Positions 45,146-52,671 of a DNA stretch of 64,000 nt are shown here, one piece after another. A model generated the notes under the pieces. It was not told the origin of the DNA. It made no database searches and worked only from the letters and a program-made list of their open reading frames with translations. Origin of the DNA: Denitrobaculum sp965232285 (GTDB taxonomy: Bacteria; Pseudomonadota; Alphaproteobacteria; Kiloniellales; Kiloniellaceae); assembly GCA_965232285.1 (NCBI GenBank), contig CBDDPL010000004.1:5518001-5582000 (forward strand), read 5' to 3'. Each line of letters begins with the position of its first letter. Position 1 is the stretch's first letter. The position numbers were made by a program, and so were the translations under genes.

Positions 45146-45406
45146 CTAGGGTATGAACTCATAAACTGCGACGTCCTGACGATAAGAGTTCGTTTTCTGG
45201 CAAGGAGTTAGGAGCGGAGCGATGCCGAAGCACCGTGACCGACGACACGACGCTGCCCAGAGAGCGAAATCTTATCGCCTTAAAAGGTCGCACTGTGACG
45301 TATTTTCAGGGCGTCAAGTCCCCTCACCGGGCTTTCGGGCTCTTTCCTGCCGAAAATACGTCACAGTGCGATCAGGACCATCGCAGTTTATGAGTTCATG
45401 CCCTAG
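45146..45406. mobile_element. 261-bp MITE-like element with 35-bp terminal inverted repeats
   Basis: The left end CTAGGGTATGAACTCATAAA (45146-45165) and the right end are inverted copies with one mismatch in the first 28 bases; similarity continues through CTGCGA and TCCTGA. Both ends start in CTAG. A second, inner inverted repeat of 20 perfect bases pairs 45288-45307 with 45352-45371 (TCGCACTGTGACGTATTTTC). No transposase is encoded; a short frame from 45222 (MPKHRDRRHDAAQRAKSYRL) could be the relic of one. The element fills most of the 456-base gap between the EAL-like gene and gmhA and ends about 60 bases before the gmhA start. Confidence 0.75.
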
Positions 45407-45466
45407 AGTGCGCCCGCGGTGGCGGACGGGCTTGCCGGAAAAAAGTTGAAAAGGAAAAGGACAGCT

Positions 45467-46066
45467 ATGTCGCTGGCGCGCGAACAGTTGGATCTGGAAC
45501 AGTTTTACGCCGATGAGTTTGCCGAACATCAGGCGGTCGTCGCGGCAACGGCAGCGGCGCTCTCCACACCCTTCGCCCAGTTGGTGGAAGCTTGTGTGAC
45601 GGCGGTCGGAGGCGGCGGCAAGATCCTCCTCTTCGGCAACGGTGGCTCTGCTTCGGACGCGCAGCATCTGGCGACGGAACTGGCCGTGCGTTACGTCAAG
45701 GACCGCGCGCCCATTGCGGCCATCGCGCTGACCACCGATACCTCGGCCCTGACGGCCATCGGCAATGACATGGGCTTCGAGGAACTCTTCGCGCGCCAGA
45801 TCGCTGCTCTGGGCAAGCCCGGCGACGTCGCGATCGGGATCTCCACCTCGGGCCGGAGCCCCAACGTCATCCGAGGCCTTGAGGCCGCGCGGGCGCAGGG
45901 CCTGGTCGCGGCCGGCTTCTCCGGTCGTGACGGCGGGCAGATGGCGGGCCTGGCCGATCCTCTGCTGATCGTCCCTTCCGAGACGACGGCGCGCATTCAG
46001 GAGATGCACATTACCCTGGGCCAGATGCTCTGCGGCGCGCTCGAGCAGTCGCTGGGCCTGGTCTAG
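45467..46066 (+). CDS. gmhA: D-Sedoheptulose 7-phosphate isomerase
   Basis: First enzyme of ADP-heptose synthesis for the lipopolysaccharide core; converts sedoheptulose 7-phosphate to D-glycero-D-manno-heptose 7-phosphate. The 199-residue SIS-domain protein has GGGGKILLFGNGGSASDAQH (given here as ILLFGNGGSASDAQHLA), LTTDTSALTAIGND, DVAIGISTSGRSPNVI and the C-terminal QEMHITLGQMLC with catalytic Glu and His. The ATG at 45467 is preceded by AAGGACAGCT, a good ribosome site; an upstream frame to 45419 is not needed. Followed by hldE, 21 bases after its stop. Confidence 0.94.
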   Translation: MSLAREQLDLEQFYADEFAEHQAVVAATAAALSTPFAQLVEACVTAVGGGGKILLFGNGGSASDAQHLATELAVRYVKDRAPIAAIALTTDTSALTAIGNDMGFEELFARQIAALGKPGDVAIGISTSGRSPNVIRGLEAARAQGLVAAGFSGRDGGQMAGLADPLLIVPSETTARIQEMHITLGQMLCGALEQSLGLV

Positions 46067-46087
46067 AGGTTTGAGCGGAGGAGTCCG

Positions 46088-47563
46088 ATGACAGAATCCA
46101 TCGATCTTCTGGCGCTGGTCGATCGCCTGGACGGTGCCGAAGTCATGGTGGTCGGCGATGTCATGCTCGACCGTTTCCTCTATGGCGCGGTGGAACGGGT
46201 TTCGCCCGAAGCGCCGATTCCGGTGCTGAAGATCGAACGCGAAGTCACCATGCTTGGCGGCGCCGGCAATGTCCTTCGTAATCTGGCGGCGGTCGGCGCC
46301 AGGGCGCGCTTCTTTTCGCTGGTCGGCGAGGATGCGGCGGGGCGGGAGATTCGACAGCTCGTCGGGCGTGAAGTCCAGGATCCCGGCGCCATTCACCTGC
46401 TGGTCGACGAGGGGCGGGCCAGCACCATCAAGGAACGCTACGTCGCCACCGGCCAGCAGTTGCTGCGGGCGGACCGGGAAACGGTTTTCGAAACCGCGCC
46501 GGCGATTCGCGACCAGTTGCTCAAGGCGGCGGAAGCGGCGCTGCCCCAGGTCGGGGCTCTGATTCTCTCGGACTACGGCAAAGGTGTTCTGCCGGGCGAG
46601 GTGGTGAGCCGGCTGATCGCGCGGGCACGCCAGTTGGGCTGTCCCGTGGTGGTCGATCCCAAGGCGGTCGACTACGGCTATTACCGCGGCGCCACGCTGG
46701 TCACGCCGAACCGGCGGGAACTGGCGCAGGCTTCCGCGCTTCCGGTGCAGGGGGACGAAGCCATTGTGAAGGCTTGCCGCAGCCTGATCGAGACCGCCGG
46801 GCTCGGCGGCATCCTGGCGACCCGGAGCGAAGAAGGCATGTCGCTGGTGATGGAGTCGGGCGCGGTCAGCCATCTGCCGGCGGAGGCGCGGGAGGTCTTC
46901 GACGTCTCCGGTGCCGGGGATACCGTCGTCGCGCTGCTGGGCGCCGCTCTTGCGGCCGGGATCGAGGTCGAGCAGGCCGCTGCCCTGGCCAACGTGGCCG
47001 CCGGGATCGTGGTGGGCAAGACCGGCACGGCGGTCGCGGAGGCGATCGAGATCCGCCAGACGATCCATGCCTCCCGTCTGTCGCAGGCGGAGGCGAAGTT
47101 CGTCAGTCACGAGATCCTGCTGGAACAGATCACCCGCTGGCGGCAGGCGGGCTTCAAGGTCGGCTTCACCAATGGCTGTTTCGATCTGCTGCACCCGGGG
47201 CATATCTCCCTGCTGCGCCAGGCCAAGGCGACCTGCGATCGCCTGGTGGTGGGCCTGAACAGCGATGCCTCCGTCGCGCGCCTGAAGGGACCCGCGCGCC
47301 CGGTCCAGCCGGAGACGGCGCGGGGTGTCGTCCTGGCCTCGCTGGAAGACGTCGACCGGGTCGTGATCTTCGGCGAGGATACGCCCCTGGCGCTGATCGA
47401 GGCATTGCGGCCGGATGTTCTGGTCAAGGGGGCCGACTACAGCGTTGAGGAGGTGGTCGGTGCGCCGGAGGTTCAGGCCTACGGAGGCAAGGTCGTGCTG
47501 GCGAACCTGGAGCCCGGCCATTCGACGACGGCCACCATCACTCGTCTTGCCGACGCGAAGTGA
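46088..47563 (+). CDS. hldE: Bifunctional heptose 7-phosphate kinase / heptose 1-phosphate adenylyltransferase
   Basis: Performs two steps of ADP-heptose synthesis. The N-terminal ribokinase-like domain (about 1-320) has VGDVMLDRFLYG, RVSPEAPIPVLK, GGAGNVLRNLAAVGA and the catalytic region DVSGAGDTVVALLG. The C-terminal nucleotidyltransferase (about 345-491) begins VGFTNGCFDLLHPGHISLL, with the HxGH motif, and ends EPGHSTTATITRLA. Length of 491 is typical. The ATG follows GCGGAGGAGTCCG. Operon with gmhA. Confidence 0.95.
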   Translation: MTESIDLLALVDRLDGAEVMVVGDVMLDRFLYGAVERVSPEAPIPVLKIEREVTMLGGAGNVLRNLAAVGARARFFSLVGEDAAGREIRQLVGREVQDPGAIHLLVDEGRASTIKERYVATGQQLLRADRETVFETAPAIRDQLLKAAEAALPQVGALILSDYGKGVLPGEVVSRLIARARQLGCPVVVDPKAVDYGYYRGATLVTPNRRELAQASALPVQGDEAIVKACRSLIETAGLGGILATRSEEGMSLVMESGAVSHLPAEAREVFDVSGAGDTVVALLGAALAAGIEVEQAAALANVAAGIVVGKTGTAVAEAIEIRQTIHASRLSQAEAKFVSHEILLEQITRWRQAGFKVGFTNGCFDLLHPGHISLLRQAKATCDRLVVGLNSDASVARLKGPARPVQPETARGVVLASLEDVDRVVIFGEDTPLALIEALRPDVLVKGADYSVEEVVGAPEVQAYGGKVVLANLEPGHSTTATITRLADAK

Positions 47564-47881
47564 CCGCGGTTTCGCATTTAGAGCCCGTGTTTGACCTGTA
47601 GTTCCCCTGGAATTCCGGGGCTTTTGAGGTTGCGGTCGCCAGGCATCCGGCGGTTGATTCCCAGACTATCTTTACGGGGTGCTTGTTTTTCTCAAAAATA
47701 TGATAGTCTAAGACGATTACACCGCGTGGTAGCGTTTGCCGGCGCAGTTCACCCCCGGCCACTCCATTGCGATTTGCGAATAACGGCGTCGAAGTGGAAC
47801 TCTGTTGATCATCCGCGACTGGTCAGGTTCTGACCGCGTATCGGTTTCTTCCGTTGCGTTAAAGACCTCAAACGACAAGAC
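47564..47881. other. Intergenic region between hldE and the EAL gene
   Basis: A 318-base gap without a credible gene. Near its start CCCC-TGGAATTCC-GGGG (about 47605-47621) followed by CTTTTG could be a weak terminator for gmhA-hldE. Around 47685-47720 the sequence is AT-rich (TTTTTCTCAAAAATATGATAG) and probably carries the promoter of the following gene. Confidence 0.35.
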
Positions 47882-49147
47882 ATGATCGAACGGCGTAAGA
47901 GACCCCGGCGCCCCTTGCCCGGCAGCCTGCTGTTCCATGATCATCTCGTGGCGTCCCTGCAGGCGGCACAGCGGGGCGACGGCGGGCTTGCCGTGTTTTA
48001 CTTTGCGGCCGACGGGCATTCGGCGCAGGAGATGCAGGAGATCGCGTCCAGGATCGCCGGTCGCTTCGCCGATCTGCGCGCGGCCTGCCGGATCGACCAC
48101 AAGGCGGTCGCGGCCATCGCCGATCACTGCTTTGTTGCGGACGACGCGCTGGAGTTTGCCGCAGAGGTTCTCACAGAGCTTGGCGGGAGCCTGAAGTTCT
48201 CCGGCGCCGGTGTCGCCGTCTATCCTGAAACGGCGCAGGATCCTGATGGGCTTCTGTCCGCGGCCGCTATGGCGGCGGAGCGTGCCGGCCGGTCGGGCCG
48301 GCAGGAGGCCGTCCCCTGCGCGGCGGGGGATGTCGGCATTCTGGCGGCGGAGGCGGGGGCGGAAGTCAACCATCCTTTGATGGAGCTCGACGACCTCGAA
48401 GAGGCCCTGCAGCGGGGTCAGCTTCGGCTGCATTATCAGCCGCAGATCGAGGTCTGCAGCGGGCGGGTGATCGGGGCGGAAGCCCTTGTCCGGCTCTACG
48501 GCGACAGCGGCACCCTGGAACTGCCGGGCAGTATCATTCCGGCCGCCGAGGCGACCGGCACCATCACGCGCATCGGAGAATGGGTTCTGGAAACCGCCTG
48601 CGCCCAGGCGGCGGACTGGGCCAACCAGGGTCTGCCGCCGGTCAGTTGCGCCGTCAATCTGTCCCTGGCCCAGGTGCAGGAGGAGGCGCAGGTCGCGCGC
48701 ATCGTCGAGATCGTCACGGAGTCGGGGGTCCAGCCCGGCCGCATCGAAATCGAGCTGACGGAGACCGCCGACCCCAGCGATCCGGAGGAGGTGGGTAAAC
48801 GCCTGAAACCCCTGCGCGATCTCGGAATGCACCTGGCCCTCGACGATCTGGGGACGGGCTATGCGACGCTCTCGCTCCTGCGCCGTCTGCCTGTCGACAA
48901 GGTCAAGATCGACCGCTCTTTCCTGACCAGCCTCGGTGAAGCCGGCGACGGGGTCGAGGAACTGCGGGCGATCGTGGAGATGGGGCAGGGGCTCGGCTTG
49001 ACCGTTTTGGCCGAAGGCGTCGAGCGGGCGGAGCAGTTTGACGCCCTGAAGGCGCTCGGCTGCGACAGCTATCAGGGCTATTTCTTCAGTCCGGCCTTGC
49101 CCGCGCCGGAACTCGCGGCGCTGATCGCGCGTGATGCTACGGCTTGA
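47882..49147 (+). CDS. EAL-domain cyclic di-GMP phosphodiesterase
   Basis: A 421-residue cytoplasmic protein. The N-terminal 155 residues are a weakly conserved, possibly degenerate GGDEF-like region. The C-terminal EAL domain is well preserved: LQRGQLRLHYQPQIEV, the E-A-L triad in GAEALVRL, the Asn in AVNLSLAQ, IELTET, LALDDLGTGYATLSLLRRL, VDKVKIDRSF, VLAEGVERAEQ and SYQGYFFSPAL. The Mg-binding and catalytic residues expected for an active phosphodiesterase (Glu, Asn, Glu, Asp-Asp, Lys, Glu, Gln) are all present. No sensor domain or membrane segment is visible. Probable role: degrading cyclic di-GMP. It is the likely active counterpart of the degenerate protein at 43721. Confidence 0.9.
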   Translation: MIERRKRPRRPLPGSLLFHDHLVASLQAAQRGDGGLAVFYFAADGHSAQEMQEIASRIAGRFADLRAACRIDHKAVAAIADHCFVADDALEFAAEVLTELGGSLKFSGAGVAVYPETAQDPDGLLSAAAMAAERAGRSGRQEAVPCAAGDVGILAAEAGAEVNHPLMELDDLEEALQRGQLRLHYQPQIEVCSGRVIGAEALVRLYGDSGTLELPGSIIPAAEATGTITRIGEWVLETACAQAADWANQGLPPVSCAVNLSLAQVQEEAQVARIVEIVTESGVQPGRIEIELTETADPSDPEEVGKRLKPLRDLGMHLALDDLGTGYATLSLLRRLPVDKVKIDRSFLTSLGEAGDGVEELRAIVEMGQGLGLTVLAEGVERAEQFDALKALGCDSYQGYFFSPALPAPELAALIARDATA

Positions 49148-49162
49148 TGGGGCTGGTCTTTT

Positions 49163-49621
49163 TTAGCCGATAACCTTGGCGAGCAGGAAGCCGGGCACCA
49201 GCCAGCAGGCGGAGAGCGCCAGATAGAGCGCGAGGCTGAAACCCTGCGGGCGGCGTCGTGGAGAGCGGCCGTCCCGCTCGTAGGCGCGGCGTTCGCGCCC
49301 CAGCAGGAAGATCAGGTAGAAGCGCTTGCGTCCGAAGCCGAGCGTCCGGCGGACCTCCACCGCATGTTTGGCGATGTCCCGGCTGGCGAACATGGTCCGG
49401 ATTGCCGCGCGCTGTTCTTCGTTGAAGCTCTCGGCGGTCTTCGGGTCGATGCGGCGAAAGTAGTTGGCCAGGAAAGGATCGGCGTTGTCGTTCTTGGCGG
49501 CAGAGTCGTTGTTGGCGTGGGAGTCGGGCTTGGCGTCGGGGTCGGGCGAAGTTTCGGAGTCCGGTTGGCTCTTAAAATCACGTGCGTTCTGCACTGCCTG
49601 GGCCGCCTGTGTCGCCTGCAA
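49163..49621 (-). CDS. Hypothetical membrane protein with low-complexity acidic N-terminus
   Basis: A 152-residue product starting at TTG (49621), chosen because GGGAGG lies five bases upstream. Residues about 18-48 are low-complexity and rich in Asp, Asn, Ala, Ser and Pro. The middle is helical (DPKTAESFNEEQRAAIRTMF), then a basic segment GFGRKRFYLIFLLGRERR, and the C-terminus is hydrophobic (FSLALYLALSACWLVPGFLLAKVIG, one or two membrane passes). I know of similar small proteins near signalling genes but assign no function. Convergent with the EAL gene (15 bases). Confidence 0.55.
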   Translation of the reverse strand: MQATQAAQAVQNARDFKSQPDSETSPDPDAKPDSHANNDSAAKNDNADPFLANYFRRIDPKTAESFNEEQRAAIRTMFASRDIAKHAVEVRRTLGFGRKRFYLIFLLGRERRAYERDGRSPRRRPQGFSLALYLALSACWLVPGFLLAKVIG

Positions 49622-49835
49622 CTTTGCCTCCCGTTTCCGGCATGTGGATTTTCAACTTCCTGGGCAGCTTCCCACAGCAAGCTTGCCAAATAGTAAAGGC
49701 TGCCTTTTCTGGTAGATAGCGCTGGTTCGCGCCCGACGGATTCCGGGAGCCGGGCCGGCAGGAAAGACTGGTGCTGTGCTAACCGTCGGTGTATCTTTGA
49801 ATTAGTACAAATAATAAACAAATAGGAAACAAAAC

Positions 49836-50456
49836 ATGATTAACACGGGTCAGCGCCGCTGCGACTGGGTGGGCGCGGAAGATCTCTATATCGCCTACCA
49901 CGACCAGGAATGGGGTGTGCCTGTTTACGATGACCGCAAGCTGTTCGAAATGCTGATCCTGGAGGGCGCGCAGGCCGGTCTGTCCTGGATTACCGTCCTG
50001 CGCAAGCGCGAGACCTACCGGCTGGCCTTCGATGGCTTCGAGCCCCGGATCATCGCCGGTTATGACGAGGCGAAGGCCGCGGAGTTGATGCAGGATCCGG
50101 GCATTGTGCGCAATCGCGCGAAGATCGCTGCCACCATCGGCAATGCCAAGGCCTGGCTGGAGATCATGGCGTCGGAGGGGACGGCGGAGGCTCCGCCCCA
50201 GGTCGTCGCAGGCGGTCCCTTCGCGAACTTCCTCTGGTCCTTCGTCGGCGGTAAGCCGATCGACAACGGCTGGCGCAGTCTCGCCGAGGTGCCGGCCGAG
50301 ACCGAAGAGTCGAAAGCCCTCTCGAAGGCGCTGAAGAAAAAGGGCTTCCGCTTCGTCGGGCCGACCATCTGCTATGCCTTCATGCAGGCCTGCGGCATGG
50401 TCAACGACCATACGGTCGATTGCTTCCGTTACGAAGAGGTGCAGAAGTTGGGATAG
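49836..50456 (+). CDS. tag: DNA-3-methyladenine glycosylase I
   Basis: Removes 3-methyladenine from alkylated DNA. The 206-residue HhH-like protein has RCDWVGAEDLYIAYHDQEWGVP near the N-terminus (shown in part: AYHDQEWGVP), FEMLILEGAQAGLSW (the catalytic-pocket block), IVRNRAKIAATIGNA and FVGPTICYAFMQACGMVNDH, where Cys and His residues bind the structural zinc. Length is normal. The start has AGGAAACAAAAC upstream. Together with the Ada-like gene at 27896 it gives the window two alkylation-repair functions, but they are not linked. Confidence 0.94.
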   Translation: MINTGQRRCDWVGAEDLYIAYHDQEWGVPVYDDRKLFEMLILEGAQAGLSWITVLRKRETYRLAFDGFEPRIIAGYDEAKAAELMQDPGIVRNRAKIAATIGNAKAWLEIMASEGTAEAPPQVVAGGPFANFLWSFVGGKPIDNGWRSLAEVPAETEESKALSKALKKKGFRFVGPTICYAFMQACGMVNDHTVDCFRYEEVQKLG

Positions 50457-50528
50457 GCGCTGACGGTTGCCTGCGGGCGCCGGATGCAAAGGAAAACCGC
50501 CCGCCCCTGTCTTTGGAGCCGGCGGTTT

Positions 50529-50643
50529 TAGAGCAAAATGCGTTCAATCGATCTCGAAATTCTCTGCCGTTCGATCAGCACCCTGCTGATCTCGAACGCG
50601 AATTTTGAAGCTCTATGATCCGGAAAAACGCATTGTGCTTATA
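50529..50643. repeat. 115-bp palindromic hairpin repeat downstream of tag
   Basis: The ends are inverted: TAGAGCAAAATGCGTT at 50529-50544 and the complement of AACGCATTGTGCTTATA at the right. An inner stem pairs GATCAGCA with TGCTGATC around CCC (about 50573-50591), flanked by TTCG and CGAA. The start TAGAGCA resembles the ends of the 270-bp element at 1835-2104. Such TAGAGCA-type elements are common intergenic repeats of alphaproteobacteria; here it lies between tag and a hypothetical gene. Confidence 0.65.
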
Positions 50644-50666
50644 AATGTCGGTTGTTTTGGACAGCG

Positions 50667-50972
50667 TTAGCTGTTCAGTGCGTAGTGCGCCACGTCACTG
50701 GGCTGGATGGAGAGCTGGTTCGCGCTGTTGGCGACGATCGAGCGGGGAGCGTTGTTGAGGCGGTCCCAATGGGCATGGGTCACGCCCTGCGCGGTCAGGG
50801 CTTCCTTCACGTCGCGCCAGATCTGGGGCGTGATGGTTCCGTTACCGCCGATCAGTTCAGCATAGTCGCCACGACGGTTGATCGTGCAGGAAAAGTCATA
50901 GGGGTCGCCGTGTTCTTCGAAGTTGCGGCCGACCCTCAGTACCCCGGTTACCCATTCAATCTCTGCAGCCAT
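50667..50972 (-). CDS. Hypothetical small protein
   Basis: A 101-residue protein starting MAAEIEWVTGVLRVG; the ATG at 50972 has GAGG five bases upstream, better than the ATG at 50999 that adds nine residues. Sequence suggests a small alpha-beta fold (IEWVTGVLRVGRNFEEHGDPYDF is mixed strand and helix; RGDYAELIGGNGTITPQIWRDVKEAL ends in a helix). No signal peptide, membrane segment or family I recognise. Codon use fits the genome, so it is probably real. About 385 bases of noncoding sequence lie upstream. Confidence 0.55.
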   Translation of the reverse strand: MAAEIEWVTGVLRVGRNFEEHGDPYDFSCTINRRGDYAELIGGNGTITPQIWRDVKEALTAQGVTHAHWDRLNNAPRSIVANSANQLSIQPSDVAHYALNS

Positions 50973-51356
50973 GTCATCCTCGTAACGTTTCGCTTCCATT
51001 TCCCGAGTGGCCGTTTTCCGAGGTTATGGAACCCCTTGAAACCGCTTCGGCGCCAGCGTCGGAACACTTGGGAATGCGCCGCTCATTCCTCTTGTCCGCG
51101 TCTTGACGAAACGATAATTGGCAAGAAATTCCCGGCAATCAATTTGTCAGTTTTGATGCCACCGATTTATCACATGGCCCTCAGACCTTGACTGTGACTT
51201 TAAGGCTTCTGTGGCATAGATCGGGAATACTGTTGGAAAGGCGGCAGGATTTGACAAGATTGTGTTAATTTTTTGTCAATCATTCGCCATAGTGACGCCG
51301 CAATTGCCGAGAAGTGCGATCGCAGTTGGGGGCCTTTTCAAGAAATCGCGGAAGGA
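50973..51356. other. Intergenic region with inverted repeat TTGACAA/TTGTCAA
   Basis: About 385 bases with no supported gene between the small hypothetical gene and mscS. TTGACAA at 51251-51257 and TTGTCAA at 51273-51279 are perfect inverted 7-base arms around an AT-rich 15-base spacer; this could be an operator or a promoter element. The sequence nearer the hypothetical gene has AT-rich patches consistent with its promoter. Confidence 0.35.
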
Positions 51357-52580
51357 TCAGCGCTCGCGTGGCTCCTCAGCCGGCGTGTTTCCCGACAGTT
51401 CTTGCCCCGATATCCCGCCCGATTCCATCTCCCCAATCGCAAAGTGGTCGGGTTTGATGTCCTTGCCCGGAAAGCCCTCGAGATGAATGGTGGTGGTCGG
51501 GAAGGCGAAGCCGCTGCCCGCGCCCTCGACAATCTCCTTCACCTTCAGGGCCAGCGTCTCCTTGATCTTCATCCAGTCGCCCCAGTTGGTGGTCTTGGTG
51601 AAGCAGTAGAGCATGATGTCGATGCTGGAATCGTTGAAGCTGTCCACGTGGATCAGCGTGGTGGCGCGCCCAGGGTCGGTCTCGAAGTCGGGATTCTCCA
51701 TCAGGTAAGCGCGGATCTCGTCCACGATCTGCCGCAATTGCTCGGCTGTCGTGTCGTATTCCACGCCGATCTTCCAATAGATCCGCCGGTTGGTCATCTT
51801 GGAGAAGTTCGTGACCGCATTGTCGGAGAGAAAGGAATTGGGCACGTGCACCGGCGCCTTGTCGAAGCGGCGAATCCGGGTCGAGCGAAAGCCGATGGAC
51901 TCCACCGTGCCCTCGACCACGCCGTCGACCTTGATCCAGTCATAGCGTTCGAAGCGCTTCTCCGCGATGATCAGGATGCCGGAGATCATGTTCTTGAACA
52001 TGTCCTGGGCGCCCAGGGCGACGGCCACGCCAAAGAGTCCCAGACCGGCGATGATGGGCGCCACCTGGATGCCCCAGATCTCCAAGATCGTCGCGGCCCC
52101 AAGGAAGATGAACGCCCCCTTGATGAGCTTGACCAGCCATTCGACCATGATGGCGGTGAAAATCCGGTCTAGGCGGTGCAGCAGGAAGCTCAGCGGGTCG
52201 ACCAGCCGGTAGAGGCCCCAGAAGATAATCAGGGCGACCAGTGAGCGTTCGAAGTTGATGCCGACGGTCTGGGCGAGGCCGTCGAGCGCCAGATACTGCA
52301 ACGCGAAGAACAGGCCGAGGACGACCGGCACCAGCCGCATCGGCCCTTCCAGCGCATCCAGCGCCTCGTCATCGAGGGTGGTCTTTGAGCGCCGGACCAG
52401 GGCCCGCAGCCGGCGAATGACGAAACGGGTGAAGACGCCGCGCAGCAGCAACGAGACTCCGACGATGGCGATCGCCGTCAGGATCCGGCCGATGTCGATA
52501 CCGAGGTAGCCCTGGGTCCAGACCTCGACCACTATGTTCCAGAAATTGCCGAATTGCTCCATCGGTGATCCTCGATTCAC
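51357..52580 (-). CDS. MscS-family mechanosensitive ion channel
   Basis: Inner-membrane channel that opens on osmotic downshift. The 407-residue protein has about four N-terminal membrane helices and the pore-lining TM3 with the glycine/alanine pattern GLGLFGVAVALGAQDMFKN, followed by the beta domain: ISGILIIAEKRFERYDWIKV, VVEGTVESIGFRSTRIRRF and VPNSFLSDNAVTNFS. The C-terminal region is soluble, as in the small-conductance family. The start could be ATG 52580 or 52562 (six residues shorter). The organism probably meets changing salinity, in line with betC. Confidence 0.93.
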   Translation of the reverse strand: MNRGSPMEQFGNFWNIVVEVWTQGYLGIDIGRILTAIAIVGVSLLLRGVFTRFVIRRLRALVRRSKTTLDDEALDALEGPMRLVPVVLGLFFALQYLALDGLAQTVGINFERSLVALIIFWGLYRLVDPLSFLLHRLDRIFTAIMVEWLVKLIKGAFIFLGAATILEIWGIQVAPIIAGLGLFGVAVALGAQDMFKNMISGILIIAEKRFERYDWIKVDGVVEGTVESIGFRSTRIRRFDKAPVHVPNSFLSDNAVTNFSKMTNRRIYWKIGVEYDTTAEQLRQIVDEIRAYLMENPDFETDPGRATTLIHVDSFNDSSIDIMLYCFTKTTNWGDWMKIKETLALKVKEIVEGAGSGFAFPTTTIHLEGFPGKDIKPDHFAIGEMESGGISGQELSGNTPAEEPRER

Positions 52581-52671
52581 TAAGGGGCTCGTGCAGCCTA
52601 TCCGGTCCCCCGCTAGTCTGAAATTTGACCCGCCTAACTAGCGAACAAAACCCGGGCAGGCAATGTCCGGC

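Noticed and set aside
45314..47521. 735-codon minus-strand frame opposite gmhA and hldE
   Set aside because: Antisense to clear LPS-heptose genes, composition rich in Arg, Gln, Asp and His typical of a codon-position shadow.
47538..47762. Minus-strand frame in the gap after hldE
   Set aside because: No supporting motif; the region looks like promoter and terminator sequence.
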